A DNA stretch of 64,000 nt from Trematomus loennbergii (taxonomy: Eukaryota; Chordata; Actinopteri; Perciformes; Nototheniidae): positions 310,001-374,000 of the forward strand of contig JAAOOA010000064.1 of the NCBI GenBank assembly GCA_012861695.1, given 5' to 3'. Each line of letters begins with the position of its first letter. The first letter of the stretch is position 1. Made by a program: the position numbers and the translations under genes. The notes under the pieces are model-generated. The model had not been told where the DNA came from, ran no database searches, and saw only the letters and a list, made by a program, of their open reading frames with translations. Positions 10,657 through 20,772 of the stretch are shown here, piece by piece.

Positions 10657-12206
10657 CATTCTGTGCAACTAGTTAGACCCTCCAGAAAACGCGATTATGC
10701 GATCGCATAATTTACCGCATAATCAGCAAAATAGCGCATATTTTTAAAAGGCCGCATATTTCTTAAAAGGTCGCATAATCCCCGCATTTTTCCTCACAAA
10801 ATTGAGGAAAAAAAAAGTTAACGTGAAGTAGTGATGTCATCAGCTCGCGCAGACACCGTAGAGTGAATGTGTGGAACTCACACGAGAGAGAAAAGCAACA
10901 AGATCAGCGCCATATAGATTATTATATAGCCTACTATTATACTATTATTATTATATACTATTATAATTATACTATTATACGGCTCTGACCAAGATGAACA
11001 AATCGAATCCATCCCATTTGCCTACGAACATTTCTGCTAAAGACCGGGCTAAGCAGTACGCAGATGTCTTGCACGAAAGTGGGGGGAAACTATTCTGCAC
11101 CCGGTGCAACTGTGTGTTGGAACATAAAAGAAAATCGACGGTGACGACCCACTTTGGTTAATGAAAACATTCTAAAATGCTTTCTGCTGCTGCGGACAAG
11201 AAAGTCAAACAACTCACGTTCGCCGAGGCATCAACCTCCAAAACCGTTTCGAGGGCCACAAGAAACGAGGTGAGTAGCCTACAAGATTGAAGCTGGTCAG
11301 ATAACGAACGGGTAAATGAAAACAGAATGAGGCGGAGGTGTGTGTGGTGTGTGTATCATAGGAACTCTTTAAAAGGGCTTCCTTTCATTCAGTAGTAGCC
11401 TAGTAGGGTGTGGGAGAAGAATCACCTTTTTTCCGCCTCCCGCATATTTCGCAACTTTTCGCAACTTCTCCGCATATTACTCATAAAAACCCCGCATGTT
11501 TAATCGCATAATCAAGGATTTTAGCCCGCGTTTTTCTGGAGGGTCTAACTAGTGCGACTAGTGCACATTTGGGATCCACTAGTACTACTAGTGAACATTT
11601 TGAGCCGCACTAGTTCACTAGTGGAATTTAAATGTATCTCACTAGTTAACTAGTAAAGGGCAAAGGGTTCACTAGTTAACGTGTAGAAATTTTGAGCCCC
11701 ACTAGTTAACTAGTAAGGTCAAAGAGGCGTCGACTAGTTAACTAGTGAACCTTGTGCCTTGACTAGTTAACTAGTGAGCGATTCTGGCTGCCACTAGTTA
11801 ACTAGTGCAGACAAATGTATGCCACTAGTTAACTAGTTGTGCTTCTTTTGTGTAACTAGTTAACATGTCAGAGCTTTTGCAGCGCACTAGTTAACTTGTA
11901 AGACTTTTAGCGTCACTAGTACGGTCAGAGGGCCACTAGTTCATCAAAAAGCTTACAAGTTGGGACTTTGGTGCTACTAGTGCTGCTCCTGGTGTCACTA
12001 GTAAGGCTTATGTGCTAACTAGTCGGACAAAAGTGCCACTAGTTGCTGAAAAAGAGTGACTAGTGTAATGTTTTATTTAACTAGTAAAGCAGAGTGCCAA
12101 ACTAGTTTGACCATATGTCTAACAAGTGAAATCAAAGAGCCAACTAGTGCAGGCAGCTGCCGTCTGATATCAAGGATATGGAATAATACTCAAATGGCTT
12201 GCCATA
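10657..12206. repeat. ACTAGT palindrome array B, interrupted by a hAT element
   Basis: It has the same repeat logic as array A: about 30 ACTAGT sites, many as ACTAGTTAACTAGT, with variable spacers. A hAT-like element at 10,675–11,545 splits it, and the array resumes as AACTAGTGCGACTAGTG. It ends in the shared tail at about 12,140–12,206. Array sequence is free of long ORFs. Confidence 0.85.
10675..11545 (+). mobile_element. Non-autonomous hAT-like transposon with a relic CGGBP1/BED-type finger exon
   Basis: The ends are inverted: AGACCCTCCAGAAAA at the left against TTTTTCTGGAGGGTCT at the right. The flanks are AACTAGTT and AACTAGTG, an 8-bp duplication with one mismatch, as expected for hAT. 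From 10,994 a first exon reads MNKSNPSHLPTNISAKDRAK, then CTRCNCVLEHKRKSTVTTHF. This is the Cys-x2-Cys…His finger that opens hAT transposases related to CGGBP1. Two in-frame stops (TAA, TGA at about 11,159–11,164) precede KHSKMLSAAADKKVKQLTF and a splice donor GAG|GTGAGT at 11,270. The catalytic part is missing, so the copy is dead. Confidence 0.75.
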
Positions 12207-12374
12207 CACGCAGCCACACAGACACAGGAGGAAGAAGAAATATCTGCACACAAATGACATAACGACCCAGGGTCGTAACACCATTCAAAGTCACATGGCA
12301 GCTGTTCTTTGGATCCCGTAAGATATAAGATAAATATTTTCTTTCTTGGTATCTTTGCTCTGCAGGTAGAAAAG

Positions 12375-12666
12375 ATGGAGACACCTAAAGTCCTATTAAA
12401 AACTTTAAAAGATTTGAAGGAAGAGGAATTTAAAGAATTCAAGTGGCACCTGGAGAAGAAGGTCCTAGAACTCCCAGGAATCCCAAAGAGTGAACTAGAG
12501 AAAGCAGACCGGATGGAAACAGTGGATCTGATGCGTACGTACTACGGCAGACACGACATTAAAGTGACCAGAGAAGTTTTGAAGGAGATCCCGAGGAATG
12601 ATCTATTAGAGGCATTATCAGAATCCTCATCAGAATCCTCATCAGAATCCTCATCAGACCCTAAAG
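12375..12666 (+). CDS. PYD exon of the NLR locus
   Basis: It begins METPKVLLKTLKDLKEEEFK just after an acceptor-like TTTGCTCTGCAG, so an untranslated exon probably lies upstream. Residues 1–75 form a typical pyrin/death-fold domain (EFKEFKWHLE, IPKSELEKADRMETVDLM). That domain normally recruits ASC-type adaptors. The exon ends in an ESSS repeat (three units, 12,617–12,655) and donor AAAG|GTAGGT in phase 1, which fits the next exon at 14,153. There are no stops within the exon, so this piece alone is intact. Confidence 0.85.
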
Positions 12667-14152
12667 GTAGGTCTTTAAAAAAGAGTGTACCAAAATATAG
12701 ATATATATAAATATAATTTTTTTTATTTTTCACAGCCATGCATCATGTTTTTAGACTCCTGATATACCCCTCAGAGAACCATCACCTCCACATGGTGTTG
12801 GGGCTGAGGTACCCCTGAAAGCAGAGAGGTCAGGGTCACTAGTTTCTGGCAGGGTCACCCTGTTGGTTCCAGGTGAGGGGTAGTAGAACCTTTATAGATC
12901 AGCATTTTAGGAATCCAATTACCTTGCAAAATATATCGCCTTTCGTCTCTTCCTAACCACAATTCCTTAACCTTTGTGAAACATCTTGGGGTTAATGATA
13001 GGTCTTAGGGAAAGAGACTGCTGTGCTTTGAGAATCCGACCGCACTGACACTATCCAACGTCATTATGACGCGCCAGCCAATCTTATTAAGAAGGAGAAT
13101 TCTACCACTGAACCACCAATGCTATATCAACGAGTTCCTGGTGGGACATTGGAGATATGTAATACAAGTGGGTGATGCTAAAAGCCAGTGTTGGGGAGGG
13201 GATGGATCAGAGGAATGACCAGAAAGTCATCAGTGGGCTCTGAAATGGCAGTGAGTCCTTGAGTGCTACGTTTTCCCAGGAAACGGCCAATTCTGTTAGG
13301 AATGAGGTTTGTCCTGCTGAACTGTCAGATGTCTCAGGAGGGGGAGTCATGGATAAACCCGGCTGTTTTCCACAGTGTAGGTTAGCTGCTGACTCAGTCT
13401 CAGGATGTTGAATGGGACTGATGCACACTGAGTTCAGGAGGCAGAGCTGAGGGCTTGGAGAACAGCTGTTGTTGCTCAGGTGGTCAGAAGGGGCCACAGC
13501 GACACACTGTGGAGGTTTGTCCTGACATAGGATTGGACAGTTGTGATTTAAATTCCTGTTCAATGTTGCATGGAGGCAGACAGTGTCATTGTCCATGCTT
13601 TAAAGGGGACTGTAGGGTAAGCTCTAAACATCAGAGGAGCACATTGCTCAATCTCACTGGGATTGCTCACTGCAGATTCTGTCCTAGTCATTACTAACGG
13701 CCCAGCCCCCTACAGGTGGAAGGAGGTATCATTTGCCGTCCAACATGACTTGGGGAGGAAGGGACGGGTTATTACTGTGACCCCCCAGGGTGTCTTGTAG
13801 ATGGTAGGCTACTGCAGGAGTATACTGCGACACAGTAAGAGCCATCCACTTCCTGTATAACTGGAGAGAGAGCTGTGTCCACACCCTCAGTGGGTGTTGG
13901 GATCTGCTGGTATCGTGCCTCATCTCCCAGCAGCAGGAATAAGAGTCAGTCAGGTTCAGGGCCATGGTTCTCTGTGGGAAAACTGATGGTTCTCTGTGGG
14001 GTGGAACTTATACTGGACAATGTACAGATAATTATGCAACACGATCCAGTGACTTGATATAAGGAAAATAACCTGCTATTTTGTCAGAAATGGGTCCAAT
14101 TAGAAGGAATATTTTGATGTGTCTTTCGGTAAATGTCTTCTTATTCATTCAG
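12667..14152 (+). other. First large intron of the NLR locus
   Basis: A possible small exon lies at 12,775–12,872 (acceptor CCCCTCAG, donor TTCCAG|GTGAGG; one frame open), but it is not needed for phase. Bases 13,207–13,965 hold minus-strand open frames of 129 and 78 codons with no family I recognise. They may be a decayed insertion. Confidence 0.4.
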
Positions 14153-15925
14153 ATATTCTCACTAAGTGCCAAGGTGAACTCAAATCAAACCTGAAGAAAA
14201 CATATGAAAATATCAAATTTATGGAAAAATCTGAATCCCTACATAAAATCTACACGGAGATCTACATCACCAGGGGAGACACCACAGAGGTCAACAAGGA
14301 ACACGAGATCAGACAGATCGAACAAGCATCCAGGAAACCAGACAGATCAGAAACACCCATCAGACAAGAAGACCTCTTTAAAGGCTCAACTGAAAGAGGT
14401 AAACCAATCAGAGTGATGACAAAGGGTGTGGCTGGCATTGGGAAAACAGTCTTAACACAGAAGTTCACTCTGGACTGGGCTGAAGGCAAAGCCAACCAGG
14501 ACATCCAGTTCATATTTCCATTCACCTTCAGAGAGCTGAATGTGGTGAGAGAACAAGTACAGCTTGGTGGAACTTGTTCATCACTTCTTCTCTGAAACCA
14601 GAGAGGCAGGAATCTGCATGTTTGATCAGTTCCCGGTTGTGTTCATCTTTGACGGTCTGGATGAGTGTCGACTTCCTCTGGACTTCCACAACACTGACAT
14701 CCTGACTGATGTCTCAGAGTCCACCTCAGTGGATCGGCTGCTGACAAACCTCATCAGGGGAAGCTGCTTCCTTCTGCTTGCCTCTGGATAACCACACGAC
14801 CTGCAGCAGCCAATCAGATCACTGAGTTTGTGGACATGATGACAGAGGTCCGAGGGTTCACTGACCCACAGAAGGAGGAGTACTTCAGGAAGAGATTCAC
14901 AGATCAGGAGCGGCCGGCACCATCATCTCCCACATCAAGACCTCACGAAGCCTCCACATCATGTGCCACATCCCAGTCTTCTGCTGGATCTCTGCTTCAG
15001 TTCTGGAGGACATGTTGAAAACTGAGGAGGAGAGCTGCCCAAGACCCTGACTGAGATGTACATCCACTTCCTGGTGGTTCAGTCCAAAGTGAACGTCAAG
15101 TATGATGGAGGAGCTGAGACAGATCCACACAGGAGTCCAGAGAGCAGGATGAAGATGATGGAGTCTCTGGGAAAACTGGCTTTTGAGCAGCTGCAGAAAG
15201 GCAACCTGATCTTCTATGAGTCCGACCTGAGAGAGTGTGGCATCGATATCAGAGCAGCCTCAGTGTACTCAGGAGTGTTCACACATGTCTTTAGAGAGGA
15301 GAGAGGAACGTACAAGAACACAGTGTTCTGCTTCGTCCATCTGAGCGTTCAGGAGTTTCTGGCTGCTCTTCATGTCCATCTGACCTTCATCAACTCTGGA
15401 GTCAACCTGCTGAAAGAAGAACCAACAAACTCCGGCTGCTAAAGTCTTCAGACCCAAACCTAAACTAACAGATCTCTACCAGAGTGCTGTGGACCAGGCC
15501 TTACAGAGTCCAAACGGACACCTGGACTTGTTCCTCCGCTTCCTCCTGGGTCTTTCACTGCAGACCAATCAGAAACTCCTACGAGCTCTGGTGATGCAGA
15601 CAGGAAGTAGCTCAGAGATCAACCAGAAAACAGTGAAATACATCAAGAAAAAGATAAGAAAGAACCCGTCTCCGGAGAAAAGCATCAACCTGTTCCACTG
15701 TCTGAATGAACTGAATGATCGTTCTCTAGTGGAGGAGATCCAACAGTCCCTGAGATCAGGAAGTCTCTCCACAGATAATCTGTCTCCTGCTCAGTGGTCA
15801 GCTCTGGTCTTCATCTTACTGTCATCAGAAGATGATCTGGAAGAGTTTGACCTGCAGAAATACTCAGCTTCAGAGGAGGCTCTTCTGAAGCTGCTGCCAG
15901 TGGTCAAAGCCTCCAGGAAAGCTCT
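14153..15925 (+). pseudogene. FISNA–NACHT exon, multiple frameshifts
   Basis: The acceptor TTCATTCAG precedes 14,153. FISNA motifs (YENIKFMEKSESLHKIYTEI, QEDLF) lead to a Walker A GVAGIGKTVLTQKF (about 14,427–14,468) and a Walker B VVFIFDGLDECRL (about 14,635–14,673). Downstream come [23 protein letters not shown] and [16 protein letters not shown], then the winged-helix/superhelical region (FVHLSVQEFLAAL) and the usual closing LSPAQWSALVFILLSSEDDL and KLLPVVKASRKAL. Frame changes are needed near 14,555, 14,760, 14,910, 15,035 and 15,420. The donor GCTCT|GTAAGT is at 15,926. All NACHT landmarks remain, so decay is recent or the indels are sequencing errors. Confidence 0.85.
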
Positions 15926-16011
15926 GTAAGTGGAGATCAAACTACATTAACTAGGAACAGGTTGAGACATGAGAATAAAACTCTTTGTGTTCACTGCTGA
16001 TCTTTCCCCAG

Positions 16012-16185
16012 GCTGAGTGGCTGCAACCTGTCGGAGAGAAGCTGTGAAGCTCTGTCCTCAGTCCTCAGCTCCCAGTCCTCTAGTCTGAGAGATCTGGACC
16101 TGAGTAACAACGACCTGCCGGATTCAGGAGTGAAGCTGGTATCTGCTGGACTGAAGAGTCCACACTGTGAACTGAAGACTCTCAG
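16012..16185 (+). CDS. LRR exon 1 of the NLR locus
   Basis: A 174-bp exon with AG/GT borders encoding [20 protein letters not shown] and [20 protein letters not shown], ending LKTLR. This is the standard RI-like LRR cassette of vertebrate NLRs. Its length is divisible by three and its frame is open. Confidence 0.85.
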
Positions 16186-16216
16186 GTCAGTATTCAGCCG
16201 ATATGTTAACAGTCAG

Positions 16217-17683
16217 CAGAGGTGGGAGTAAGTCCTACATGTGCAAGTCATGAGCAAGTCTCAAGTCTTGACCTACAAGTATCAAGCAAGTCCCAAGTCA
16301 CTGTGGTGAGAGTCAAGCAAGTCAAGTCAAGTCATTGCTCAGGTCAAGTCAAGTCAAGTCAAGTCATACGAAATTCTGATGAATAAGCCGAGTTTCCACA
16401 TTTAAATCAGTTAAAAGACAGTGGTTATGAAAATGGATTTAACCCACACTATGATCTTCATTACATACACAGTTAATCGTTTGAAATCTAATTTAGACCG
16501 ATGACAATCATATTAGATTCATATTAACCCTAGAACTGCAGACAATATAGCTAGGACTCAATATAGCTAGGACTCAATATAGCTAGGACTCAATATAGCT
16601 AGGAGTCTGTTCAAAAAGGCAGAATTCCAGGTAAGAAAATCATATATGGCATTTGCCATTACACATATTTAATTTACATTTTAATTCTGGCAACACTAGA
16701 ACCGCCAACAGCGTCAGCACCTACATAGATATCATTTTCAAATCATTTAATTTGTTCCTCTTCATAATTTCCTTATAAACTAAGTAGGACGATTTAAAAC
16801 TCAGTTAATTGGGTTAATTTAGAAATTGCTTCAATTTATCATCATAACAGATCAAAAAGTTCAGATTCATTTTACAATAAATCAAGAAATGATGCACTTC
16901 TACAAACAAACACAACATAATTAAAACATTTAAACAAACTACTAAAAGTAGATGAACTACATTATTCAACAGTTTACAGTAACTTCTGATAACACAGGGG
17001 AAATAAACGAGGCATCTCTTTTCCTCTCCCTCTCTCTCTCTCCTGACAGCCCGTCAGTATCAGGGTTAGTACAAATGAATCCCTTGGTGGTTCTAGTGTT
17101 CATTTACCGTTTTGTCTTCTCTTTGCTTAATCGATTTGAAACCAAGTCTAACGTAGCTTAAACTCAACGTTAGCTTTCTAGCTAACACAACACATTCACG
17201 CACCTTTCTCTGTGGGTTTTTTGTAGTGACGAATGAAGTTGGATGTTGTGGTGGTCGTGTCACTGATCTTTATGCTGCAGACCCTGCATACCGCTGTTCT
17301 TTCTTATTAGCGTCATCCACAACATAATCCTTGAATCCAAACTTCACTATTTTGGAGTAACGCTAGCCGCTGCCATGTTAACTGACACTCCTGCCGTAGT
17401 GGGTTGCCAGGTTTGCGCGCACGGCGCTATAATCAGCCAATCACATTTTTCGAAAAAACTAAACGTAATATCTCACTACAAAAACAAACGCAAATATTTA
17501 ATTTTAAACAGACAAGTCCTTTCAAGTCATCTGTCTCAAGCTTAAGTCAAGTCTCAAGTCATGAATACCAAGTCAAAGTCAAGTCAAGTCTTTTATCAAT
17601 GTTAGTCAAGCAAGTCTCAAGTCCAAAATATGCGACTCGAGTCTGACTCGAGTCAAGTCATGTGACTCGAGTCCCCACCTCTG
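16217..17683. mobile_element. hAT-like non-autonomous transposon in the NLR intron
   Basis: The ends are CAGAGGTGGGAGTAAGTC at the left and ACTCGAGTCCCCACCTCTG at the right (inverted). They are flanked by a perfect 8-bp duplication ACAGTCAG (16,209–16,216 and 17,684–17,691). Subterminal regions are rich in CAAGTC/AAGTCAAGTC direct repeats at both ends (about 16,240–16,360 and 17,515–17,660). The 1,467-bp interior encodes no transposase I can see. Confidence 0.9.
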
Positions 17684-18022
17684 ACAGTCAGTGGTTTTGT
17701 TCAGCCATTTCTATCGACTAATTTCCAGTTTTATCAAATTAGAATAATAATACATTTCGATTCTCCTTCGGTTTTTTGTTTATTTTTCTTCTTCAAAACA
17801 ATAAACCACAAAACCATGATAACAATCTGATTATATTTGAAGACAGATGGCGTCACTTATCTACATCTCAATGTATCTGACTGATTGACAAACACAAACA
17901 TGCACAGACAAACAGATGGTATCATTTGACAAAGGAACTAGAAAAGATTGTATGTTGAAACTTTGCGCTCAATCACATTTAATATTAAAGGAATGTTGTC
18001 ATATTTATTCATTTCTTTCAAG

Positions 18023-18195
18023 GTTAACTGGCTGTAACCTGTCGGAGAGAAGCTGTGAAGCTCTGTCCTCAGTCCTCAGCTCCCAGTCCTCTAGTCTGAG
18101 AGATCTGGACCTGAGTAACAACGACCTGAAGGATTCAGGAGTGAAGCTGCTGTCTGCTGACTGGAGAGTCCACACTGTGAACTGGAGACTCTCAG
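18023..18195 (+). pseudogene. LRR exon 2, 1-bp short
   Basis: Nearly identical to LRR exon 1 in nucleotide sequence (CTGTCGGAGAGAAGCTGTGA onward), but 173 bp instead of 174. A base is missing in GTCTGCTG-ACTGGAGAGTC, which shifts the last ~20 codons. The acceptor TTTCAAG and donor CTCAG|GTCAG are present. The high identity with exon 1 shows recent cassette duplication. Confidence 0.8.
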
Positions 18196-18343
18196 GTCAG
18201 AGTTCAGCTTTTTATTTTCAAGCAGTTCAATTATTTTCATCCAGCTTTTTGTTCATGTTGATGAAGATGGTCCACCTCTGTATGATTTTCCTGCTGAGGT
18301 GACTTTTAAGAACACTGAGTTTACTGTATTCCCTGATTCCAGT

Positions 18344-18515
18344 CTGTCCGGCTGTCTGGTCACAGAGGAAGGCTGTGTTTCTCTGGCTTCAGCTCTGAGC
18401 TCCAACCCCTCCCATCTGAGAGAGCTGGACCTGAGCTACAATCATCCAGGAGACTCAGGAGAGAAGCTGCTGTCTGCTGGACTGGAGGATCCACTCTGGA
18501 GACTGAGACACTCAG
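18344..18515 (+). pseudogene. LRR exon 3, frame lost near its end
   Basis: It encodes LSGCLVTEEGCVSLASALSS and HLRELDLSYNHPGDSGEKLL. It is a 172-bp exon, two short of the usual 174, with AG/GT borders. It belongs to the second LRR cassette type of fish NLRs (VTEEGC…ALSSNPSHLREL). The final codons (LEDPLWRLRHS) are out of the usual register. Confidence 0.8.
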
Positions 18516-19424
18516 GTATGGACAGACTGACTTCCTCCTATTTTTCTAATTCCATCTCTTTCATCTCTGGTCTTCCATCATGAAGGACGTCTCATTTCCC
18601 TTGATTATGTTCACTGCAGTGAGTTAACCTTCAAGTCTTATTACATGGAAACAGCCATTCAGTCCAAACATCAGAACCACTGGTTTCCTGGCTCTAGGGA
18701 GGATAATGATGGTCAGTTTATGGATTTGGTTCTGACTGAGATATCTCACCAACTGCTAAATGTGTTGAGATGAGATTCTGTTTGACATTTTAGATTCCCA
18801 GAGGGACGATCCGGACTCTTTAATATGCGTTCATTTGACGTAGGTTATTTTTGTGCTTATTAATTGTTTCACTTAGTTGTTTGTTTGTCTGTTTTTTGTT
18901 TCGTTAAACTTGGGGAGGTTGGTTCGGTTTTGTTTGTTTTCGGCAGCCAGTGTCTCTGCCAGTCGGCATCTCGGCGATCTATCCCAGCTGACTCGGACGC
19001 AAAGCATCAAAATCTGCGAATCTGTAAAAATGGATGAGTTTGACTACATTATATTCGCCACGTTGTCAGTCATGAAGTGCTTTAATGAGCGACCCGGTAA
19101 ACTGAGGGCTCAAGCTAGCCGAGGAAGTGGCAAAGAAGGGATGTCCTTTAGTTTTGTTGAATCAGCTTCATATGTGCACGTTGTCTTGGTCAGGAGGAAT
19201 GCATGTGCTTCTTTGGTGTTTAGCAGGAAAGCACATACAACAAGGATTGCTACTGTTTGGACCACAGTTTTGGTTTTCTGCACATTATGAGCTTTGAGCT
19301 TTGTTCTTAACACAGACCTGGAAGTGAAAGTAGTCTGTGTCACAACAAGCAAAGGATCCGCAGAGAGACGGAAACACTCATTTCCTCTTTCTCTCCGTTA
19401 TATAATAATCCTAAACAAAACGCA

Positions 19425-20117
19425 ATGCCACCAAAAAAGATTCCTCCGCATGCTGAGGAGGTTGACGACATTAAACGATCGTTAGACATGTTGACGGAGG
19501 AGGTATCTGTTGTAAGACAGCAACAGATAACATTATGAGCCTGGTGGAGGAAGTTAAAGCCCTGAGGCTACAAAACTCCGAAAAGGAAAAAAGGATATTC
19601 TTGCTGGAAAATCGGGTGGATGAGCTGGAGCAATACACCCGAATCCACAACATCATAATCACTGGACTGGAGACGAAACCCTGCTCATACACCCAGGCGG
19701 CGATGAGGATGACCGGAGTGGACACAAGTGAGGAGGATGCTACATCTGTGGAGCTACAGGTGACGGCCTTCCTCAACTCCAAGGGAATAGAGATTGACAG
19801 CGACAACATCGAGGCCTGTCACCCGCTACCACACAGAAATAAAACAGATAAACCGGCAATAATAATAAGGTTTGCCAACAGAAAACAAAACTGAACTTCT
19901 GAAACAGGGAAGACGGCTTAAGGGCTCGGATGTATATATGAATGAACACCTCACTAAAATAAATGCTGAGATCGCCGGAAAGGCCCGATTCCAGAGAAAA
20001 CAGCGAAAAATACATCAACATGGACTGCAAAGTGCAACATCTCCATCAAGCTTCACGGATCCCCAGAACAAAGTGTTCATCATCAGGGACCTGGAGGAAC
20101 TGGAAACATATCAATGA
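19425..20117 (+). pseudogene. LINE ORF1 remnant (coiled coil/RRM-like)
   Basis: It starts MPPKKIPPHAEEVDDIKRSL and is then frameshifted. The longest frame runs 19,535–19,894 with a coiled coil (EEVKALRLQNSEKEKRIFLL) and an RNA-binding segment (RIHNIIITGLE, IEACHPLPHRNKTDKPAIII). It continues in another frame as RRLKGSDVYMNEHLTKINAE. ORF1 proteins of this type coat LINE RNA and act as nucleic-acid chaperones. Two or more frameshifts make it non-functional. Confidence 0.8.
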
Positions 20118-20232
20118 AACAAATCAGACCAGGTCACAGAAATAAAACACTACCATGACCATTCCAGATAATAAACACATCTCTCTATCAAGACTATAAA
20201 CGTTTGCATATACAGAGCATAACACACAGGAC

Positions 20233-20571
20233 ATGGAAAATGACATTGATCCGGAAAACAACTTACTGAACAATATCAACAACAGCTGCAACTATTTCAC
20301 AGAAGAGCAATTCAATATAACGTGTCAATCAGAAGAGAACATATCAATGATCCACTTCAATAGCAGAAGCCTAGATGCCAACTTCCTCAACATTAAAGAA
20401 TATCTAAGTCAGTTTAAGAACCCATTCAACATCATAGCAATATCAGAGACCTGGATCAGTGCTGAGAGAGGTGTGGACTTTGAGATGGATGGCTATGAAC
20501 TGAATTATACAAACAGAAGGAATAAGAGTCGAGGGGGTGTGGCAATCTATGTGGATAAAGGAATGAACTAG
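20233..20571 (+). pseudogene. LINE ORF2 start, APE endonuclease fragment
   Basis: A 112-codon frame ending in a stop at 20,569–20,571. It contains MIHFNSRSL, FNIIAISETWI (with the catalytic Glu of SETW) and RGGVAIYVDKG, the first half of an apurinic-type endonuclease domain. The rest of the endonuclease, with the DH-type motifs, is truncated. A further ~120 bp (CMERSKHVIVSCIYRAPG) lie downstream in another frame before the TTAA insertion. Confidence 0.8.
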
Positions 20572-20772
20572 AAGGTGGTGGAGAGCATAACAACAGCTGT
20601 TGATGATTTGTTTGAATGTGTTACAGTAGACATGTGTATGGAAAGGTCTAAACATGTTATTGTGAGCTGTATATACAGAGCTCCTGGAACCTGTATTGAC
20701 ACATACAGATAGGATAGAAACATGTTTACTAAATCATTACAAAACATGATGTTTATCTTAGGGTTAGGTTAA

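Noticed and set aside
9758..12206. CRISPR array (regular short palindromic repeats with unique spacers)
   Set aside because: The host is clearly a vertebrate, spacing is irregular, the repeat is a 6–14-bp dyad with many variants, there are no cas genes, and the neighbourhood is full of eukaryotic transposons.
13207..13965. Minus-strand ORFs of 129 and 78 codons inside the NLR intron
   Set aside because: No family recognised, no splice logic, and stops in between; left as a possible decayed insertion only.
20233..20571. Host endonuclease/exonuclease/phosphatase-family gene
   Set aside because: It follows an ORF1-type coiled-coil protein and precedes ORF2 C-terminal relics, so it is the start of LINE ORF2.
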